From contig CAJUQT010000004.1 in assembly GCA_910588225.1 (NCBI GenBank), positions 24,393 to 88,392 on the forward strand: a stretch of 64,000 bases of DNA, given 5' to 3'. Below the pieces are notes generated by a model. That model saw nothing but the letters and a program-made list of their open reading frames with translations, made no database searches and was not told the DNA's origin. This DNA is from an uncultured Acetatifactor sp. GTDB taxonomy: Bacteria; Bacillota; Clostridia; Lachnospirales; Lachnospiraceae. How positions within the stretch are numbered: position 1 is the stretch's first letter; every line of letters starts with the position of its first letter. Both the position numbers and the translations under genes were made by a program. Below are positions 25,797 to 36,266 of this stretch, piece by piece.

Positions 25797-27374
25797 TTAC
25801 AACAGCGGCGCCACCGCCTTGGCCAGACATCCCACCAGCTTCACATGCCATTTTTCCCTGCGGATCATCTCCCGGGATACCTGCCTGCATTTTGCCAGCG
25901 TGGCCTGGAAATCCGCCTCGATGTCCGGAATGCAGTCTGTGTCATACATGTAGGTGGCGCATTCAAAATGGTGATACAGACTGCGGTAATCCAGGTTGAT
26001 GGTCCCCACCACCGCCTCTGCGTCATCACAGACAAATACTTTGGCATGGACAAAGCCCGGCGTATATTCGTATATCTTTATCCCCGATTCCAGCAGAGAC
26101 TTATAATGGGTCTTCGCCAGGGCATAGGGAATGGCCTTATCGGGAATCCCCGGAAGAATCAGCGCCACCTCAACCCCTCTCTCCGCCGCGAATTTCAGAG
26201 CGGTCTCCATCTCGCCGTCCAGAATCAGATAGGGGGTCATAATATGTACATATTTGAGAGATCGGTTCAGAATATCCATGTACACCCGCTCTCCCACCTT
26301 CTCATCGTCCAGCGGGCAGTCACCATAGGGGATGACATACCCCTTCGCCCACTGAACCGGCAAGGCCGGACAGGACAGAAAATGCTTATATTCCTGCTCT
26401 CTTTCGTCTATCCCCCAGGTCTGCAGGAACATCAATGTAAAGCTTTTCGCCGCCTCTCCCTTCACCATGACGGCGGTATCCTTCCAATGCCCGAACTTCA
26501 CCTTCCGGTTAATATATTCATCCGACAGATTCACCCCTCCGTTGAAGGCAGTGTGTCCGTCGATGACCAGAATCTTCCTGTGGTCCCTGTAATTGTAATG
26601 TGTGGAAATAAAAGGCGTCACCGGTGAAAATACTTTACAGCGAATCCCCAGCGCCCGGAGTCGCTTCGGATAATCCCGAGGCAGCAGGGCAAACTCGCAG
26701 GAACCGTCATACATCATACGCACATCCACTCCCTGGGCCGCCTTCCGGACAAGGATCCCCAGCACCTGTCCCCACATTTCTCCCTCGGCCACAATAAAGT
26801 ATTCCATAAAGATAAAATGCTCGGCCGCTTCCAGCTGCTTCAGCATCTCCTCGAATTTGTCCTCCCCCAAAGGGAAGTAGGTCACAGCCGTCCTGTCATA
26901 GACCGGATGGCAGCTGCTTCTGCCGATATAATGAGCCAGCGTTGCCACCGCCCCATTGTCCCGGATAAGTCTGTCTATCACTTCCTGCTGCTGAGGGATA
27001 TCCTCTTTCGTCCCGGTAATAATCTCGTCCACACGCTTTTTCAAAGCTCTGTGTCCGATATCGCTCTTTGTATACAGAAACAGAAGCACACCGAATACCG
27101 GCATAACCGCAATCACAACGAACCATGTGATTTTCGCCGTCGGGTTGATATTGCTGTTCAAAATCCAGATTACAATCACAATGTCCAGCAGCATCATTGC
27201 CCCGTAATACTGGGGCTGGTATTCTCTGAACCACAGAAATGCTCCGATCAGGAGAAGCGCCTGTACCACCAGCAGGAGAAGCACCAGGCCGAAGCGGCTG
27301 AATACGGCATGAATCATGCCCTTCTGACCCTTTTTTAAAAGTGTGATTCCCTTATTCTTATAGTCTGTCTGCAT
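25797..27374 (-). CDS. cls: Cardiolipin synthase
   Basis: A 525-residue phospholipase-D-superfamily enzyme that joins two phosphatidylglycerols into cardiolipin at the membrane. Two N-terminal membrane helices (about 22-42 and 46-66) are followed by two HKD motifs, HRKILVID near residue 267 and HAKVFVCD near 440, each HxKxxxxD. The length is normal. The ribosome site is weak (GGCGGG). No partner genes are nearby; the truncated nuclease gene lies upstream on the same strand. Confidence 0.94.
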   Translation of the reverse strand: MQTDYKNKGITLLKKGQKGMIHAVFSRFGLVLLLLVVQALLLIGAFLWFREYQPQYYGAMMLLDIVIVIWILNSNINPTAKITWFVVIAVMPVFGVLLFLYTKSDIGHRALKKRVDEIITGTKEDIPQQQEVIDRLIRDNGAVATLAHYIGRSSCHPVYDRTAVTYFPLGEDKFEEMLKQLEAAEHFIFMEYFIVAEGEMWGQVLGILVRKAAQGVDVRMMYDGSCEFALLPRDYPKRLRALGIRCKVFSPVTPFISTHYNYRDHRKILVIDGHTAFNGGVNLSDEYINRKVKFGHWKDTAVMVKGEAAKSFTLMFLQTWGIDEREQEYKHFLSCPALPVQWAKGYVIPYGDCPLDDEKVGERVYMDILNRSLKYVHIMTPYLILDGEMETALKFAAERGVEVALILPGIPDKAIPYALAKTHYKSLLESGIKIYEYTPGFVHAKVFVCDDAEAVVGTINLDYRSLYHHFECATYMYDTDCIPDIEADFQATLAKCRQVSREMIRREKWHVKLVGCLAKAVAPLL

Positions 27375-27487
27375 GATTGTAACCCGCCTTTTCTTCCGTA
27401 ATAGCAGGCAGCCCTCTGCCCTTTTCTATCAGTATAAGCCATACCGCAGCCACCGCGGCACCTGGTTTTCAAAAAAACGCCGCATTC

Positions 27488-27987
27488 TCACTTTCCAAAC
27501 CGCACTTCACAGTCTTTCCGATAAAAGGAAACTCCATAGCAGTCAATCTTCCGATACCCTTCCATCCGCAGTTCATCCATATACTTCTTATCGTATATCT
27601 GCCGCAATGCTTTCTTCGCGTCCGCCTCCAGATCATCAATGGAATCTGATACCTTTACCTCCAGAATAAATGATCTGCCCCGCAGGGAAGGACTTTTCAT
27701 GCAGATGTCCGATCGCCCCTTTCCCGACTCTCTGTTGGATTTCACCAGATAATTCTCACTCTGGCTCAGGATGCCCCCCAGGAAGCCATGGTAGAAATTC
27801 TCCGCGCTGTCATAAAAACTGATGGTGGAAAAGAGCTGTTCACTCAGTATCTCTCCCATCTTTTCCGCATCTCCCTCTTCCATGGCACGATATAGATCAT
27901 GGAAATCCTGCTTTTCTATCCGCCTGCTGTAAATCGTAACTCTTTTTCTGCAGCCCTTTCCATGGCTGTCCCACCTTCGCAGCGCTA
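27488..27987 (-). pseudogene. Remnant of an AAA-ATPase/PD-(D/E)XK fusion protein
   Basis: From ATG 27883 a 131-residue frame runs to 27488. It matches the C-terminal part of clostridial AAA-ATPase-like proteins with a PD-(D/E)XK domain: [20 protein letters not shown], then [10 protein letters not shown] and [10 protein letters not shown]. Family-like sequence ([12 protein letters not shown]) continues upstream of the ATG without a start codon until the stop codon of the GLUG gene at 27985. The N-terminal ATPase domain is missing, so this is most likely a decayed fragment left by a deletion. Confidence 0.7.
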
Positions 27988-30900
27988 ATCCTGCCTGGCA
28001 GGCTGCCGCTTCCTTTTTTTAATCAGCAACCCGATAAGCAGCAGTACAACGACTGCTCCACCTGCGGCACATACCACGATAATTTTTCCGTGATTATCCT
28101 TTTCCTCCATAATCACACGGAAAGTTCCGGGCCGGTCCATGGAAAACTCCAGATAGCTTCCCAACACAGTGCTCTCCGTCCGGCTGTACCCGGATTCTGT
28201 CTCTGTCTCCACCGCCGCATTTTCCGTGTCCTCACAGAGTACCCGCACTATGACAGGCTGTTCATACCGCCCGGATTCCTGCCCGTTTTCGTCTGTCCGG
28301 ACAATGGAAAGCTCTGTGCCGCTCTCCTGGTTTACCTCCAGTTTCAGCTCATCCTCCGGCAGGAACTCACCCTGCACCAATACCAGCGGTCTGCCGTTTT
28401 CATCCGTCTCCCTGCTGGCCAGAGAGGTGATCCATTTCTCGTACCGGGCCTCCAGGATTTGATTGCCGATCACACAATCAAAATCAAATTCCGGCCAGCT
28501 CCCATAAAAGCCCTCCTTCTCCGGCACCTCAGGAAGCTTCGTCCTGTCAATCGCTTCTCCATAAGCACATTGGAAAGAGGCCAGCTCCTTCCCCTCCGCC
28601 ATAAAACGCACGGTAAACCGGGAAAATGCTTCCGGCACACCTTCTCTGCTGCAAAATTCCGTGTAATCCAAAGGTGTGGCACCATTCTCATACCCGATGG
28701 AATCCACCCCGGGAGTCCTTCCCTTCACATAGTAATTCCTGCAGAGAATTCCCTCTTCTTCCAGCCATCCTGCTATAGAACCAGCATATTCTCCCGAATA
28801 CTCCACCTGGGGATAGGCATAACTGTAGAAAATATCACAGCCCTTTCCCGCGATGCCGCCTATATAGTCCTTCCCACTGAGGTTTCCCATGGTATAGCAG
28901 CTCCTGATACAGTACGCCGAAACGCCGGCAATCCCGCCCACATAACTTCCTCCCGTACTGCATACCGGGCCATAGGATTCGCAGGAAATCACCGCTCCAA
29001 AGTCCGCCTTTCCTGCTATGCCTCCCACACAATCCTTCTTTCCCGTTATACTTCCCAGATTGCGGCTTTCTCTGACCACCGCCTTCACGGTCTGCTCAAT
29101 GTTGAAGCTCTCAACGCCGCTGACACTGATGTCATCTTCCGGGTCAAAGTCATATTCTGTGGCAATCTGTCCCACAATACCGCCCACATTGGCATCCGCC
29201 TCCACGGTTCCCCGATTGACGGAAAGCGTTATCTTCCCCTGCTGGAAAGAAGTAGTATCATAGTAGGCTTCTTCCTCTTCCCCGTCAGGCGCTCCCACAT
29301 TCACCAGATCCCCTCCTGCCGCCTCGTCGGAAGCATCCTCTATGGTAATGCCTTCATAGCGGAACAGATCATCCCGCAGCTCGTTGATACTGCGGCGCAG
29401 GACCTTTGCCTGATTCATCAAAGCATCCACATTAGCGGAAGTTCTGTCTGTCCCCTGCTGCAGCACATCCGCAAGCTGCTGCAGCTGATTTCCGGCCTCC
29501 CGAAGCTCACTGTTCAATCTGCTCAGATTCTCGTTGATTCCTCCGCTTCTGTCATTTGTGGCGGAGGTGATATTGGTCAGATGGGTGCTGGTGCCTTCCC
29601 CGAACCGCCGCAGTGCTGCCAGGTAGCTTTCCACATCCACCCGGGGGCTATCCGGGATGAGATCTCCCGGCAGTCCTTCCGACGGAAATTTACCGTCTCC
29701 GCCAATGTCTATATCCGGCAGCTTAATGTCGCCCTGGTCAGTTTTATCCTTATCTGAGGCATTGTTCCCTGCGCCTTCCATGGCTCCATTATCTTCTCCG
29801 GTATCACCTGACGCTCCGTCGTCTCCTTCTGTTCTGCCTGATGCTCCGTTGCCATTTTCCGGTCTGCCTGGTCCTCCGGCGTTTCCGGCAGAATGGTCCT
29901 CACTGGTCGGATACAGTCCGTCCGTCTCCACGGAATGGTCCTTACTGGTCGGATGCAGTCCATCCGCCTCCGCCTGATCCGCCCACTCCCTGTTCAGGCG
30001 GCTTAAGTCATCATTGATTCCCGTCAATTCCTGGTTATAGATATACCACAGGTCATTGGCCGTTCCGGTAAGGTTTCCCGCCGCCTCAGAAGCGTTCGTC
30101 ATGTGACTGCTGATGCTTCCCGCAAGCGCGGAAGCCTGCGCACTGTAACCGCTCAGCTCCTCATGAGAAGCCTCCAGCAGATCAAAGAAAACGCCCGCCT
30201 CCCTGTCGATTTCACTCAGCTTATCATTCAAATACTGGATTTCCAGGAACGGCTCCATCTGGCCCGCGATGCCGCCCACATCTTTTCTGCCCAGCACATG
30301 CCCCGTGTTGGTGCAGTTCTGCAGATAGCCCTGATGCAGCCTGCCCACAATGCCTCCTGTATTATATCCCACATGCTGATACCCTATGGTACCTGAATTG
30401 CTGCAATAGTATATTTTCCCCTCGGAATAGCCCGCAATGCCTCCCGTATCTGTGTGCACCGCCACATTTTCCGCGCTGTTGATATCCTCCAGCCCTTCCG
30501 CTGTGATATTTTCCAGGCTATGGCTTACCTCCACACTGTGAGTGTTAATGTTCCCGGTATTGGTACAGTTATTCAGGATTCCCTTGTTGGCACCGCAGAT
30601 TCCCCCTGTGTAGTGATCTCCGGTAATCACTGCCGCCGACTGACAAAGTCTGATCTCTCCCGTCTCCTCATTGATTCCGGCAATGCCGCCGATCTCCTCT
30701 GCCCCCGTAACGCTTCCGGAGACACTGCAGTTGATTATCCTTCCATAATTGACGCCTGCCAGAATCCCTGCCCGGCTCCTGCTGCCTTCCGGATGCACCT
30801 TCCCGGAGACAGTCAGATTCCGCACGACAGCGCCCTCCTGCACATAGCGGAACAACCCCATAGAAGAACCGGCTGCCATAATCTCCAGTCCGGAAATTGT

Positions 30901-31236
30901 ATATCCTCCGCCTTCAAAGATACCGCCAAAGCTGGGAATATTTATACCCTTATATTCCTGCAGCACAATGTCATTTTCCAGGCTGATATATTTATCCCTG
31001 GACCAGGAATCCAGCTCACAGTCCCGTGCCAGCTGAAGCAGGTCTGCCTCCGTGGAGAGGGAAATCGTCGTATATTCCTTCTCCTCAGCCGGCCCTTCTT
31101 CTCCGTTTTTACCGGAAAGGAACTGGCGGAACGAAGAATTTTCTGCCGCCGTGACAGGAAATGCGTTTCCTGCTGTCAACACAACGGCTAAAGTCAGAGA
31201 TACATATGCCATACGCCTGTTTCTATTCCGCATCAT
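27985..31236 (-). CDS. Cell-surface GLUG-repeat protein with coiled coils and C-terminal anchor
   Basis: A 1083-residue secreted protein. A signal peptide ends near residue 30 (VTAAEN). Many GLUG-type repeats (GGIAG, GGIVGQ, CTNTGNI patterns) flank a central helical region (about 330-640) with heptad-like segments. Its acidic Gly/Asp-rich linker carries a 14-residue repeat of the type [11 protein letters not shown] membrane helix near 1050 and the tail [11 protein letters not shown] anchor it. It starts inside the end of the MMPL gene (14-base overlap), so the two are translationally coupled. A role as an extracellular partner of that transporter is inferred; I do not know a defined function. 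Confidence 0.85.
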   Translation of the reverse strand: MMRNRNRRMAYVSLTLAVVLTAGNAFPVTAAENSSFRQFLSGKNGEEGPAEEKEYTTISLSTEADLLQLARDCELDSWSRDKYISLENDIVLQEYKGINIPSFGGIFEGGGYTISGLEIMAAGSSMGLFRYVQEGAVVRNLTVSGKVHPEGSRSRAGILAGVNYGRIINCSVSGSVTGAEEIGGIAGINEETGEIRLCQSAAVITGDHYTGGICGANKGILNNCTNTGNINTHSVEVSHSLENITAEGLEDINSAENVAVHTDTGGIAGYSEGKIYYCSNSGTIGYQHVGYNTGGIVGRLHQGYLQNCTNTGHVLGRKDVGGIAGQMEPFLEIQYLNDKLSEIDREAGVFFDLLEASHEELSGYSAQASALAGSISSHMTNASEAAGNLTGTANDLWYIYNQELTGINDDLSRLNREWADQAEADGLHPTSKDHSVETDGLYPTSEDHSAGNAGGPGRPENGNGASGRTEGDDGASGDTGEDNGAMEGAGNNASDKDKTDQGDIKLPDIDIGGDGKFPSEGLPGDLIPDSPRVDVESYLAALRRFGEGTSTHLTNITSATNDRSGGINENLSRLNSELREAGNQLQQLADVLQQGTDRTSANVDALMNQAKVLRRSINELRDDLFRYEGITIEDASDEAAGGDLVNVGAPDGEEEEAYYDTTSFQQGKITLSVNRGTVEADANVGGIVGQIATEYDFDPEDDISVSGVESFNIEQTVKAVVRESRNLGSITGKKDCVGGIAGKADFGAVISCESYGPVCSTGGSYVGGIAGVSAYCIRSCYTMGNLSGKDYIGGIAGKGCDIFYSYAYPQVEYSGEYAGSIAGWLEEEGILCRNYYVKGRTPGVDSIGYENGATPLDYTEFCSREGVPEAFSRFTVRFMAEGKELASFQCAYGEAIDRTKLPEVPEKEGFYGSWPEFDFDCVIGNQILEARYEKWITSLASRETDENGRPLVLVQGEFLPEDELKLEVNQESGTELSIVRTDENGQESGRYEQPVIVRVLCEDTENAAVETETESGYSRTESTVLGSYLEFSMDRPGTFRVIMEEKDNHGKIIVVCAAGGAVVVLLLIGLLIKKRKRQPARQD
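29891..29975. repeat. 42-bp tandem duplication inside the GLUG gene
   Basis: Two copies of a 42-bp unit start at 29891 and 29933, each beginning GAATGGTCC. They encode the 14-residue repeat in the linker of the surface protein. The frame is kept, so copy number could vary without breaking the gene. Confidence 0.8.
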
Positions 31237-34030
31237 CTCTTATGTCCCCCTTTCCTTCTGTTTCCTGGTCTTCTTCCGGAACCAGTCTCCGGAAATCTCC
31301 GCCTTCTGCAGCTTCTCCTGTCCGGGTGTTATCCGGCTCCGCGGCCCTTCCTGCCCCAGCGTTATCCATCTCTTTAACTTCCCTCTCTGGTCTGCTCCCG
31401 ACTGTGGTATCTGTCTCCGCGACTTCCTTCTCTGGTCCTCTCTCGACTGTGGTGTCTGTCTCCGCGACTTCCCCGTCCAGCCCTGCCCCGGCTTCGGTGT
31501 CTCTGCTCCATTCGTTCCCGGCTTCCCCGGGCCCTCCGATTTCCACAGCCTCCAGCTGTGGCGGTTCCTCCGGCACTTCTCCTTCCGGCAGTTCTTCCCT
31601 CAACTGTTCCACCGCATCTTTCGCCCGCACTACCGCTCCCATCTCACCGTCGATGACTCCAGAAAACTCTCCATCTATCACGCCGTTCACATAGCCCTTG
31701 ATATGGCCGGACATCCGGATCCGGCCTCCTGTGGGAAGCGGCCTGGTGATATCCCGCTTTAAAGTAAAGGCTGTCTTCTCAATGATAATATCTCCAATCA
31801 GCAAAGTCTGGGGCAAAGCCAGCAGCACCAGGCCGATGGAAGTCAGCGTTCCTCTTCCCAGCGCCAGGCCGATGGCCGCCACCACCGCATTGGTGGACAC
31901 ATTGCTGATGATAAAGCCGGCTGCCACCAGCATGGAACCGCTGGTCACAATGGTGGGGAACGCCTGATTCAGGGTCTCCACAATAGCTTTTTTGATAGGC
32001 ATATAGGTTTTCAGCTCCATATACCGGCTGGTGATCACGATGGCATAGTCGATGGTAGCTCCCATCTGAATGGCGGAAACCACCAGATATCCCAGGAAAT
32101 AAACCACTTCCCCCGTCAGATAGGGCAGGGAGAAATTCATCCAGATACTTCCCTGAATGGTTACAACCAGCAGCACCGGAAGTCCTGCGGACTGGAAGGT
32201 GAACAGCAGAATCACCATGACAAACAATGCCGTCAGTATGGTGATAATACCGTTGTCAGTGGCAAAGGAATCGCTCAAATCTTTATTGCTGGTGGAATTG
32301 CCCACCAGGTAAATGTCTTCTATGTTATAATATCTGGCCACCGCAGTGCGGATTCTCTCCAGGGCTTCGTAAGTCTCCTCTCCCTCCGCCGGCAGGTCAA
32401 GCTCCAGCACAAAGCGGCTGCAGCGCTCCCCCAGCAGCTGGTCTTTCGCAATGCTGATCTGAGAGTAAGCATCTGTCAATGTTTCCTCCAGATCGTCCTC
32501 CAGTGTGATATTTCCTCTCTCCTTTTGTTCATAAATGAAAAGAAATATATCAATCAAAGGCACCTGATATTCATGAATCCCTCCCAAAAGCACCCCGAAA
32601 TTGCTGTTGTCCACCGCATAGGCCGAGTAAAGCAGATTTGCCACCTCAATGTCCATGTCAATCAGCTCAGCAAATTCCCTGGGGGACAGCTGCTGCGTGA
32701 GAATATAACCATCCATAGCCTCGATATTCGCCAGGCCCATACAGGAATTCACCTCCGGCATCCGCTCCAGCGCCCGCAGGGCCTGCCCTTCTTTTTCATA
32801 GTCTCCGTTGGGCACAATCACCGCCAGCTGATTCACTGTCCCGAATTCCTGATTGACCATGGATACGGAAAATTTATTCTCGCTCATGGTCTTGGATTCC
32901 AAAGTATTTACATCATATACATAGTCTGCCCGGCCGGACAGAATGGCGCCGGCAATCACCACTGACACCAGCAGAGGCGGTATAATAAACCTTGTGTGTA
33001 CACAGAATTTCCCCACCACCGTAATATTGGGCACAAAGCTTTTGTGATGAGAATGATCTATAGCGTTGGCAAAAGTAAGCAGCAGACCCGGCATAAGGAA
33101 AAATACCGAGAACAGGCTCAGCACGATGGCCTTCGCCAGCACGATTCCCATATCATAACCAATTCTGAACTGCATGAACATCATGGCCACCATACCTGAC
33201 ACGGTTGTCAGTGAGCTGGAAGAAATCTCCGGAATAGCTTTGCTCAGCGCCACAATCACCGCTTCCCTGGCGTCCTTATCCTCATGTTCCTCCATAAACC
33301 GATGACAGAGGATAATGGCATAGTCTACTGCCAAGGCCAGCTGCAGCACCACTGCAATGGAATCCGTGACGAAGCTGATGGTGTCGAACCAGTAGTTCGT
33401 TCCCTTATTCAGAATCGCCGCCACAATAAAAGTCATCAGAAATACCGGAATCTCCGCATAGGTGGTGGAGGTAAACAGCAGCACCGCCACAATCACCACC
33501 CCTGCCAGCATCAAAATAACAATCATATCATTACTCAAATCCGCCGCATCCCGCTCTTCCTGCCCGATATCGGATGAATAATACACATCATAGCCGGAAA
33601 GGGCCTCCAGGACACCGTTCAGATAAGAGAGAGAAGCCTCGTCTCCCGCCTCCTCTGCAAAAGTGACCTTAAACAGGGCTTCCATGTCATGGTAAAAATC
33701 TTCCGAGTCCTCAAAATCCAGCATGTTGACTCCATCCATCTCCCGAATCTGTTCCGCCAGCCGCTCCGCCTCTTCATAAGTCACATTGCACACCATAATC
33801 CGGGCTGTTCCATATGTAGTAAACTGATCCTCCATCAGATCAAGTCCCTGCCTGGTCTCCGTGGTTCCCGGCAGATAGGAAGTCAGATCATTGTTGACTT
33901 TTACCCGGTTCATGGAAAGCACACTATACAAAATCAGCAGAATAAAGACCAGATAGAAGCCCTTCCTTTTATCCACAATCAAAGTGGAAAGCTTCATCAT
34001 AAAGGAATTATCTTTCTTTTCTTTTTCCAT
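31223..34030 (-). CDS. MMPL-family RND transporter
   Basis: A 935-residue exporter of the MMPL/RND superfamily. Two related halves each have an N-terminal helix, a large extracellular domain and a group of about five helices: first half to about residue 345, second to about 770. Signature segments are VVLQLALAVDYAIILCHRFMEE and AIQMGATIDYAIVITSRYMEL. A long charged C-terminal tail contains 15-residue repeats (VAETDTTVERGPEKE). Family members export lipids or fatty acids. The start at 34030 follows GGCGGG. It forms an operon with the GLUG protein and sits near two tetR genes and oleate hydratase. Confidence 0.92.
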   Translation of the reverse strand: MEKEKKDNSFMMKLSTLIVDKRKGFYLVFILLILYSVLSMNRVKVNNDLTSYLPGTTETRQGLDLMEDQFTTYGTARIMVCNVTYEEAERLAEQIREMDGVNMLDFEDSEDFYHDMEALFKVTFAEEAGDEASLSYLNGVLEALSGYDVYYSSDIGQEERDAADLSNDMIVILMLAGVVIVAVLLFTSTTYAEIPVFLMTFIVAAILNKGTNYWFDTISFVTDSIAVVLQLALAVDYAIILCHRFMEEHEDKDAREAVIVALSKAIPEISSSSLTTVSGMVAMMFMQFRIGYDMGIVLAKAIVLSLFSVFFLMPGLLLTFANAIDHSHHKSFVPNITVVGKFCVHTRFIIPPLLVSVVIAGAILSGRADYVYDVNTLESKTMSENKFSVSMVNQEFGTVNQLAVIVPNGDYEKEGQALRALERMPEVNSCMGLANIEAMDGYILTQQLSPREFAELIDMDIEVANLLYSAYAVDNSNFGVLLGGIHEYQVPLIDIFLFIYEQKERGNITLEDDLEETLTDAYSQISIAKDQLLGERCSRFVLELDLPAEGEETYEALERIRTAVARYYNIEDIYLVGNSTSNKDLSDSFATDNGIITILTALFVMVILLFTFQSAGLPVLLVVTIQGSIWMNFSLPYLTGEVVYFLGYLVVSAIQMGATIDYAIVITSRYMELKTYMPIKKAIVETLNQAFPTIVTSGSMLVAAGFIISNVSTNAVVAAIGLALGRGTLTSIGLVLLALPQTLLIGDIIIEKTAFTLKRDITRPLPTGGRIRMSGHIKGYVNGVIDGEFSGVIDGEMGAVVRAKDAVEQLREELPEGEVPEEPPQLEAVEIGGPGEAGNEWSRDTEAGAGLDGEVAETDTTVERGPEKEVAETDTTVGSRPEREVKEMDNAGAGRAAEPDNTRTGEAAEGGDFRRLVPEEDQETEGKGDIRDDAE
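31400..31472. repeat. 45-bp tandem duplication in the MMPL C-terminal tail
   Basis: Two near-identical 45-bp units begin at 31400 and 31445 (GACTGTGGTATCTGTCTCC and its G variant). They encode the VAETDTTV repeats of the cytoplasmic tail and preserve the frame. Confidence 0.8.
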
Positions 34031-34126
34031 AATATTCCCGCCTCTCTCCCTTGTCCGGTTCTGACATTCCCGCAGGCTAAGCTACAACCTGCATTTACTT
34101 TTTCACATATTACAAAATACCGACTT

Positions 34127-34140
34127 ATCTGTTAACAGAT
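34127..34140. promoter_or_regulatory. Perfect 14-bp palindrome in the MMPL leader
   Basis: ATCTGTTAACAGAT is a perfect palindrome about 90 bases before the MMPL start and about 70 bases downstream of its -10 box. It may be a regulator site or an RNA hairpin with almost no loop. No second copy was found nearby. Confidence 0.4.
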
Positions 34141-34168
34141 CTTTGTCCATAACTCATATGCTTGTCAA

Positions 34169-34233
34169 TTACTAGACAATAGTTGATTTTCTATCCCAAA
34201 AAGTAATTATACCGAAAAGAAAGAAAATGGCAA
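34169..34233 (-). promoter_or_regulatory. MMPL promoter with operator-like block
   Basis: On the minus strand TTGCCA (plus coordinates 34228-34233) and TATAAT (34206-34211) are 16 bases apart. A block at 34169-34201 just downstream of the -10 (plus strand TTACTAGACAATAGTTGATT through TCCCAAAA) is closely repeated at 35626-35657 in front of the first tetR gene. This suggests one repressor controls both. Confidence 0.65.
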
Positions 34234-34303
34234 TGAACAAATTTACACAGAATGTGTATTTTTGAACACTGCCAATATAGTATGTTGATTATTTATGAAA
34301 TAT

Positions 34304-35494
34304 TTAGAATTGGAGATTCTCACACTCATTAAATTTTGCAAAGCGTTTCACGCAACTCTCCACTGCGGCAGACAGCGCTTTCGTCTGTTTCACCCCATTT
34401 TCATACCAGATGTTTTTCACAACCAGCGTTTTCGTTTTCCGGTCGTTTATGCACTCAATACGCCCTGTAAGCCGACTGCCATAAAGTATAGGCAAAACAT
34501 AGGCTCCGTATTTGCGTTTAACAGCCGGCGTATAAATCTCCCAGCTGTACGCAAAGTCAAACAGGGTTTTAATAAACGGCTTGTCCCATAAAAACGGATC
34601 CAGCGGAGCAATCAATTCACAACGTGGTTTCAAATCCTCTCCCGCCAGCACCTGATGCAGCATGGGTGCATCCCCGGTCAGATAATAAAAGGTATCCTTC
34701 AGATTCTCCACCGTCAGCTGGGACAGGATTCCCTCTTCCCTCAGTACCTGAAAGATACGATGGCGGTTCTCCGTTGTCAGCCCCCAGACATTGTTCCAAT
34801 AGCCGGAGGAGCGATCCCAAAGTATCCCGGCGGCACCGATTCTGTGCGTGATGCGCCATTTCTGATGCTCGAAATCATCCGGCAGCGGTTCAGGCGCATG
34901 TAGTATTTCGGAGGGAATGTGTTTTTCGGCGATATCGTAATATTTTCGGGTGCCCTTTTTATGGTGAATGATGAGCTCCCCGGTAGAATAGAGCTGTTCC
35001 AGTACCGAGCGGGAAACATTGGATTCACCATGCCAGTCGCCGCTCCAGTGAATATGGGAATGCCAGTGCATTTTCCCTGAAAGCGGCAGCTCGTCTGAGC
35101 TGACAGGTCCGTTTTCTTTTATGTATTTCAACGCCTGTTCCTCCAGCTCGGCCAGACCCTCGAACTTTTGCCCGCCTTCCACTGCCGCCGTCCGATAGCG
35201 TTTATAGTACGCCCAGTTCTCGGTGGGAATGATAGAGAGCTGCTTGTCCGGATAATCGAACAGCTTCCTGTCACTGTACAGCAGCTCCTCCAGGTGCTTT
35301 TTCGTAAAACCCTTTACCCTGGATTGCAGCGTGAGCTCCGCCATTTTCCCGCAGACGTCCACCGGATCAAACTGAATACAGCCTGCCTGACGGACATAGT
35401 CAAGCGCACCTGGCTTGCCGGTAAATCTGTAACTTCCCAGTAAGCCCTGTTTCAAAAGAATAAATTGTCGGGCCTGTTCTATTGTAATTTTCAT
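34304..35494 (-). CDS. YcaQ-like winged-helix DNA glycosylase
   Basis: A 396-residue protein of the HTH_42 family. The E. coli member, YcaQ, excises bases at interstrand crosslinks and some alkylated bases. The N-terminus ITIEQARQFILLKQGLLG is typical. The catalytic region reads CIQFDPVDV, so the motif is Gln41-Phe-Asp43, the QxD form rather than QxQ. Winged-helix segments follow. ATG 35494 fits the family N-terminus, although the GGAAGG ribosome site is 12 bases away. The gene stands between the MMPL promoter and the first tetR and may be unrelated to both. Confidence 0.8.
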   Translation of the reverse strand: MKITIEQARQFILLKQGLLGSYRFTGKPGALDYVRQAGCIQFDPVDVCGKMAELTLQSRVKGFTKKHLEELLYSDRKLFDYPDKQLSIIPTENWAYYKRYRTAAVEGGQKFEGLAELEEQALKYIKENGPVSSDELPLSGKMHWHSHIHWSGDWHGESNVSRSVLEQLYSTGELIIHHKKGTRKYYDIAEKHIPSEILHAPEPLPDDFEHQKWRITHRIGAAGILWDRSSGYWNNVWGLTTENRHRIFQVLREEGILSQLTVENLKDTFYYLTGDAPMLHQVLAGEDLKPRCELIAPLDPFLWDKPFIKTLFDFAYSWEIYTPAVKRKYGAYVLPILYGSRLTGRIECINDRKTKTLVVKNIWYENGVKQTKALSAAVESCVKRFAKFNECENLQF

Positions 35495-35629
35495 ATTCAC
35501 ACAGTTCCTTCCATATAGCTGCAAAATTATGTCTCAGAGTTTCTGTTTTCATTGTCATTATACCAGGAGACTCTTGGTACATAAAATTATATTGATACAT
35601 GTGTTTATAAATATATTTTTATTAGTTAC

Positions 35630-35667
35630 TCAACAACAGTTGATTTTTCTCCCAAAAGGACTATAAT
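35630..35667 (+). promoter_or_regulatory. tetR1 promoter overlapped by inverted repeat
   Basis: TTGATT (35640-35645) and TATAAT (35662-35667) are 16 bases apart. The inverted repeat TCAAC-AACA-GTTGA (35630-35643) overlaps the -35 box, a typical autorepression layout. The surrounding block is shared with the MMPL promoter. Confidence 0.7.
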
Positions 35668-35699
35668 TGAGAAAACGGCAGGAAGGGTAGGTGGACCAG

Positions 35700-36266
35700 A
35701 TGGCAAATGACAGAACGGACCGCAGAGTCCGGAAAACAAAGGCTTTGTTGCTGCGGGGACTGATACAGCTGATGGAGACAAAGGATGTCCAGAATATCTC
35801 TGTAAAAGAACTGTCCGATCTGGCCGATATCAACAGAGGTACCTTCTACCTGCACTATAGCGATGTCCATGACATGCTGCGGCAAATAGAAGACGAACTT
35901 TTTGTAGAGTTTCAGAGAATCATTGACAGGACGCTGACGCCTGATTCTGCCATTCATTCTCTTCAGACCACACTCTCCGAGGTTTTTGTCTTCCTGGAAC
36001 GCCATCGGGAAATGGCCCGGGTTATGATGGGACCTCACGGCGACCTGGCCTTCCTGAATCGTCTGAAAGACCTGGTCCAGGAACGATTGGACAGCATTCT
36101 GGCGTCGAAGCTGGCCTCCGGGGACAGCTGTTATCTGGAAGCCTTCATCGTGTCCGGCTGTGTGGGCGTCATCGAGACCTGGCTGAACCATCCGGACCCT
36201 CCCGCCCCGGATGTTATGGCGACTATTTGCGGGAATCTGCTGGAGAAGGGATTCCTGTCCGCATAA
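35700..36266 (+). CDS. TetR/AcrR-family regulator 1
   Basis: A 188-residue one-domain-plus-ligand regulator. The N-terminal helix-turn-helix (about 30-55) reads ISVKELSDLADINRGTFYLHY. The C-terminal helical ligand domain resembles the DhaS-like TetR C-terminal type. ATG 35700 has GGTGG close upstream and was preferred over GTG 35691. The inverted repeat over its own promoter and the matching block at the MMPL promoter suggest that it represses itself and the MMPL operon. The ligand is unknown; a fatty acid is a reasonable guess from the neighbours. Confidence 0.9.
   Translation: MANDRTDRRVRKTKALLLRGLIQLMETKDVQNISVKELSDLADINRGTFYLHYSDVHDMLRQIEDELFVEFQRIIDRTLTPDSAIHSLQTTLSEVFVFLERHREMARVMMGPHGDLAFLNRLKDLVQERLDSILASKLASGDSCYLEAFIVSGCVGVIETWLNHPDPPAPDVMATICGNLLEKGFLSA

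Noticed and set aside
34183-34212. Promoter-like TTGATT and TTATAC on the plus strand opposite the MMPL promoter
   Set aside because: No plus-strand gene follows; it reflects the block shared with the tetR1 promoter.
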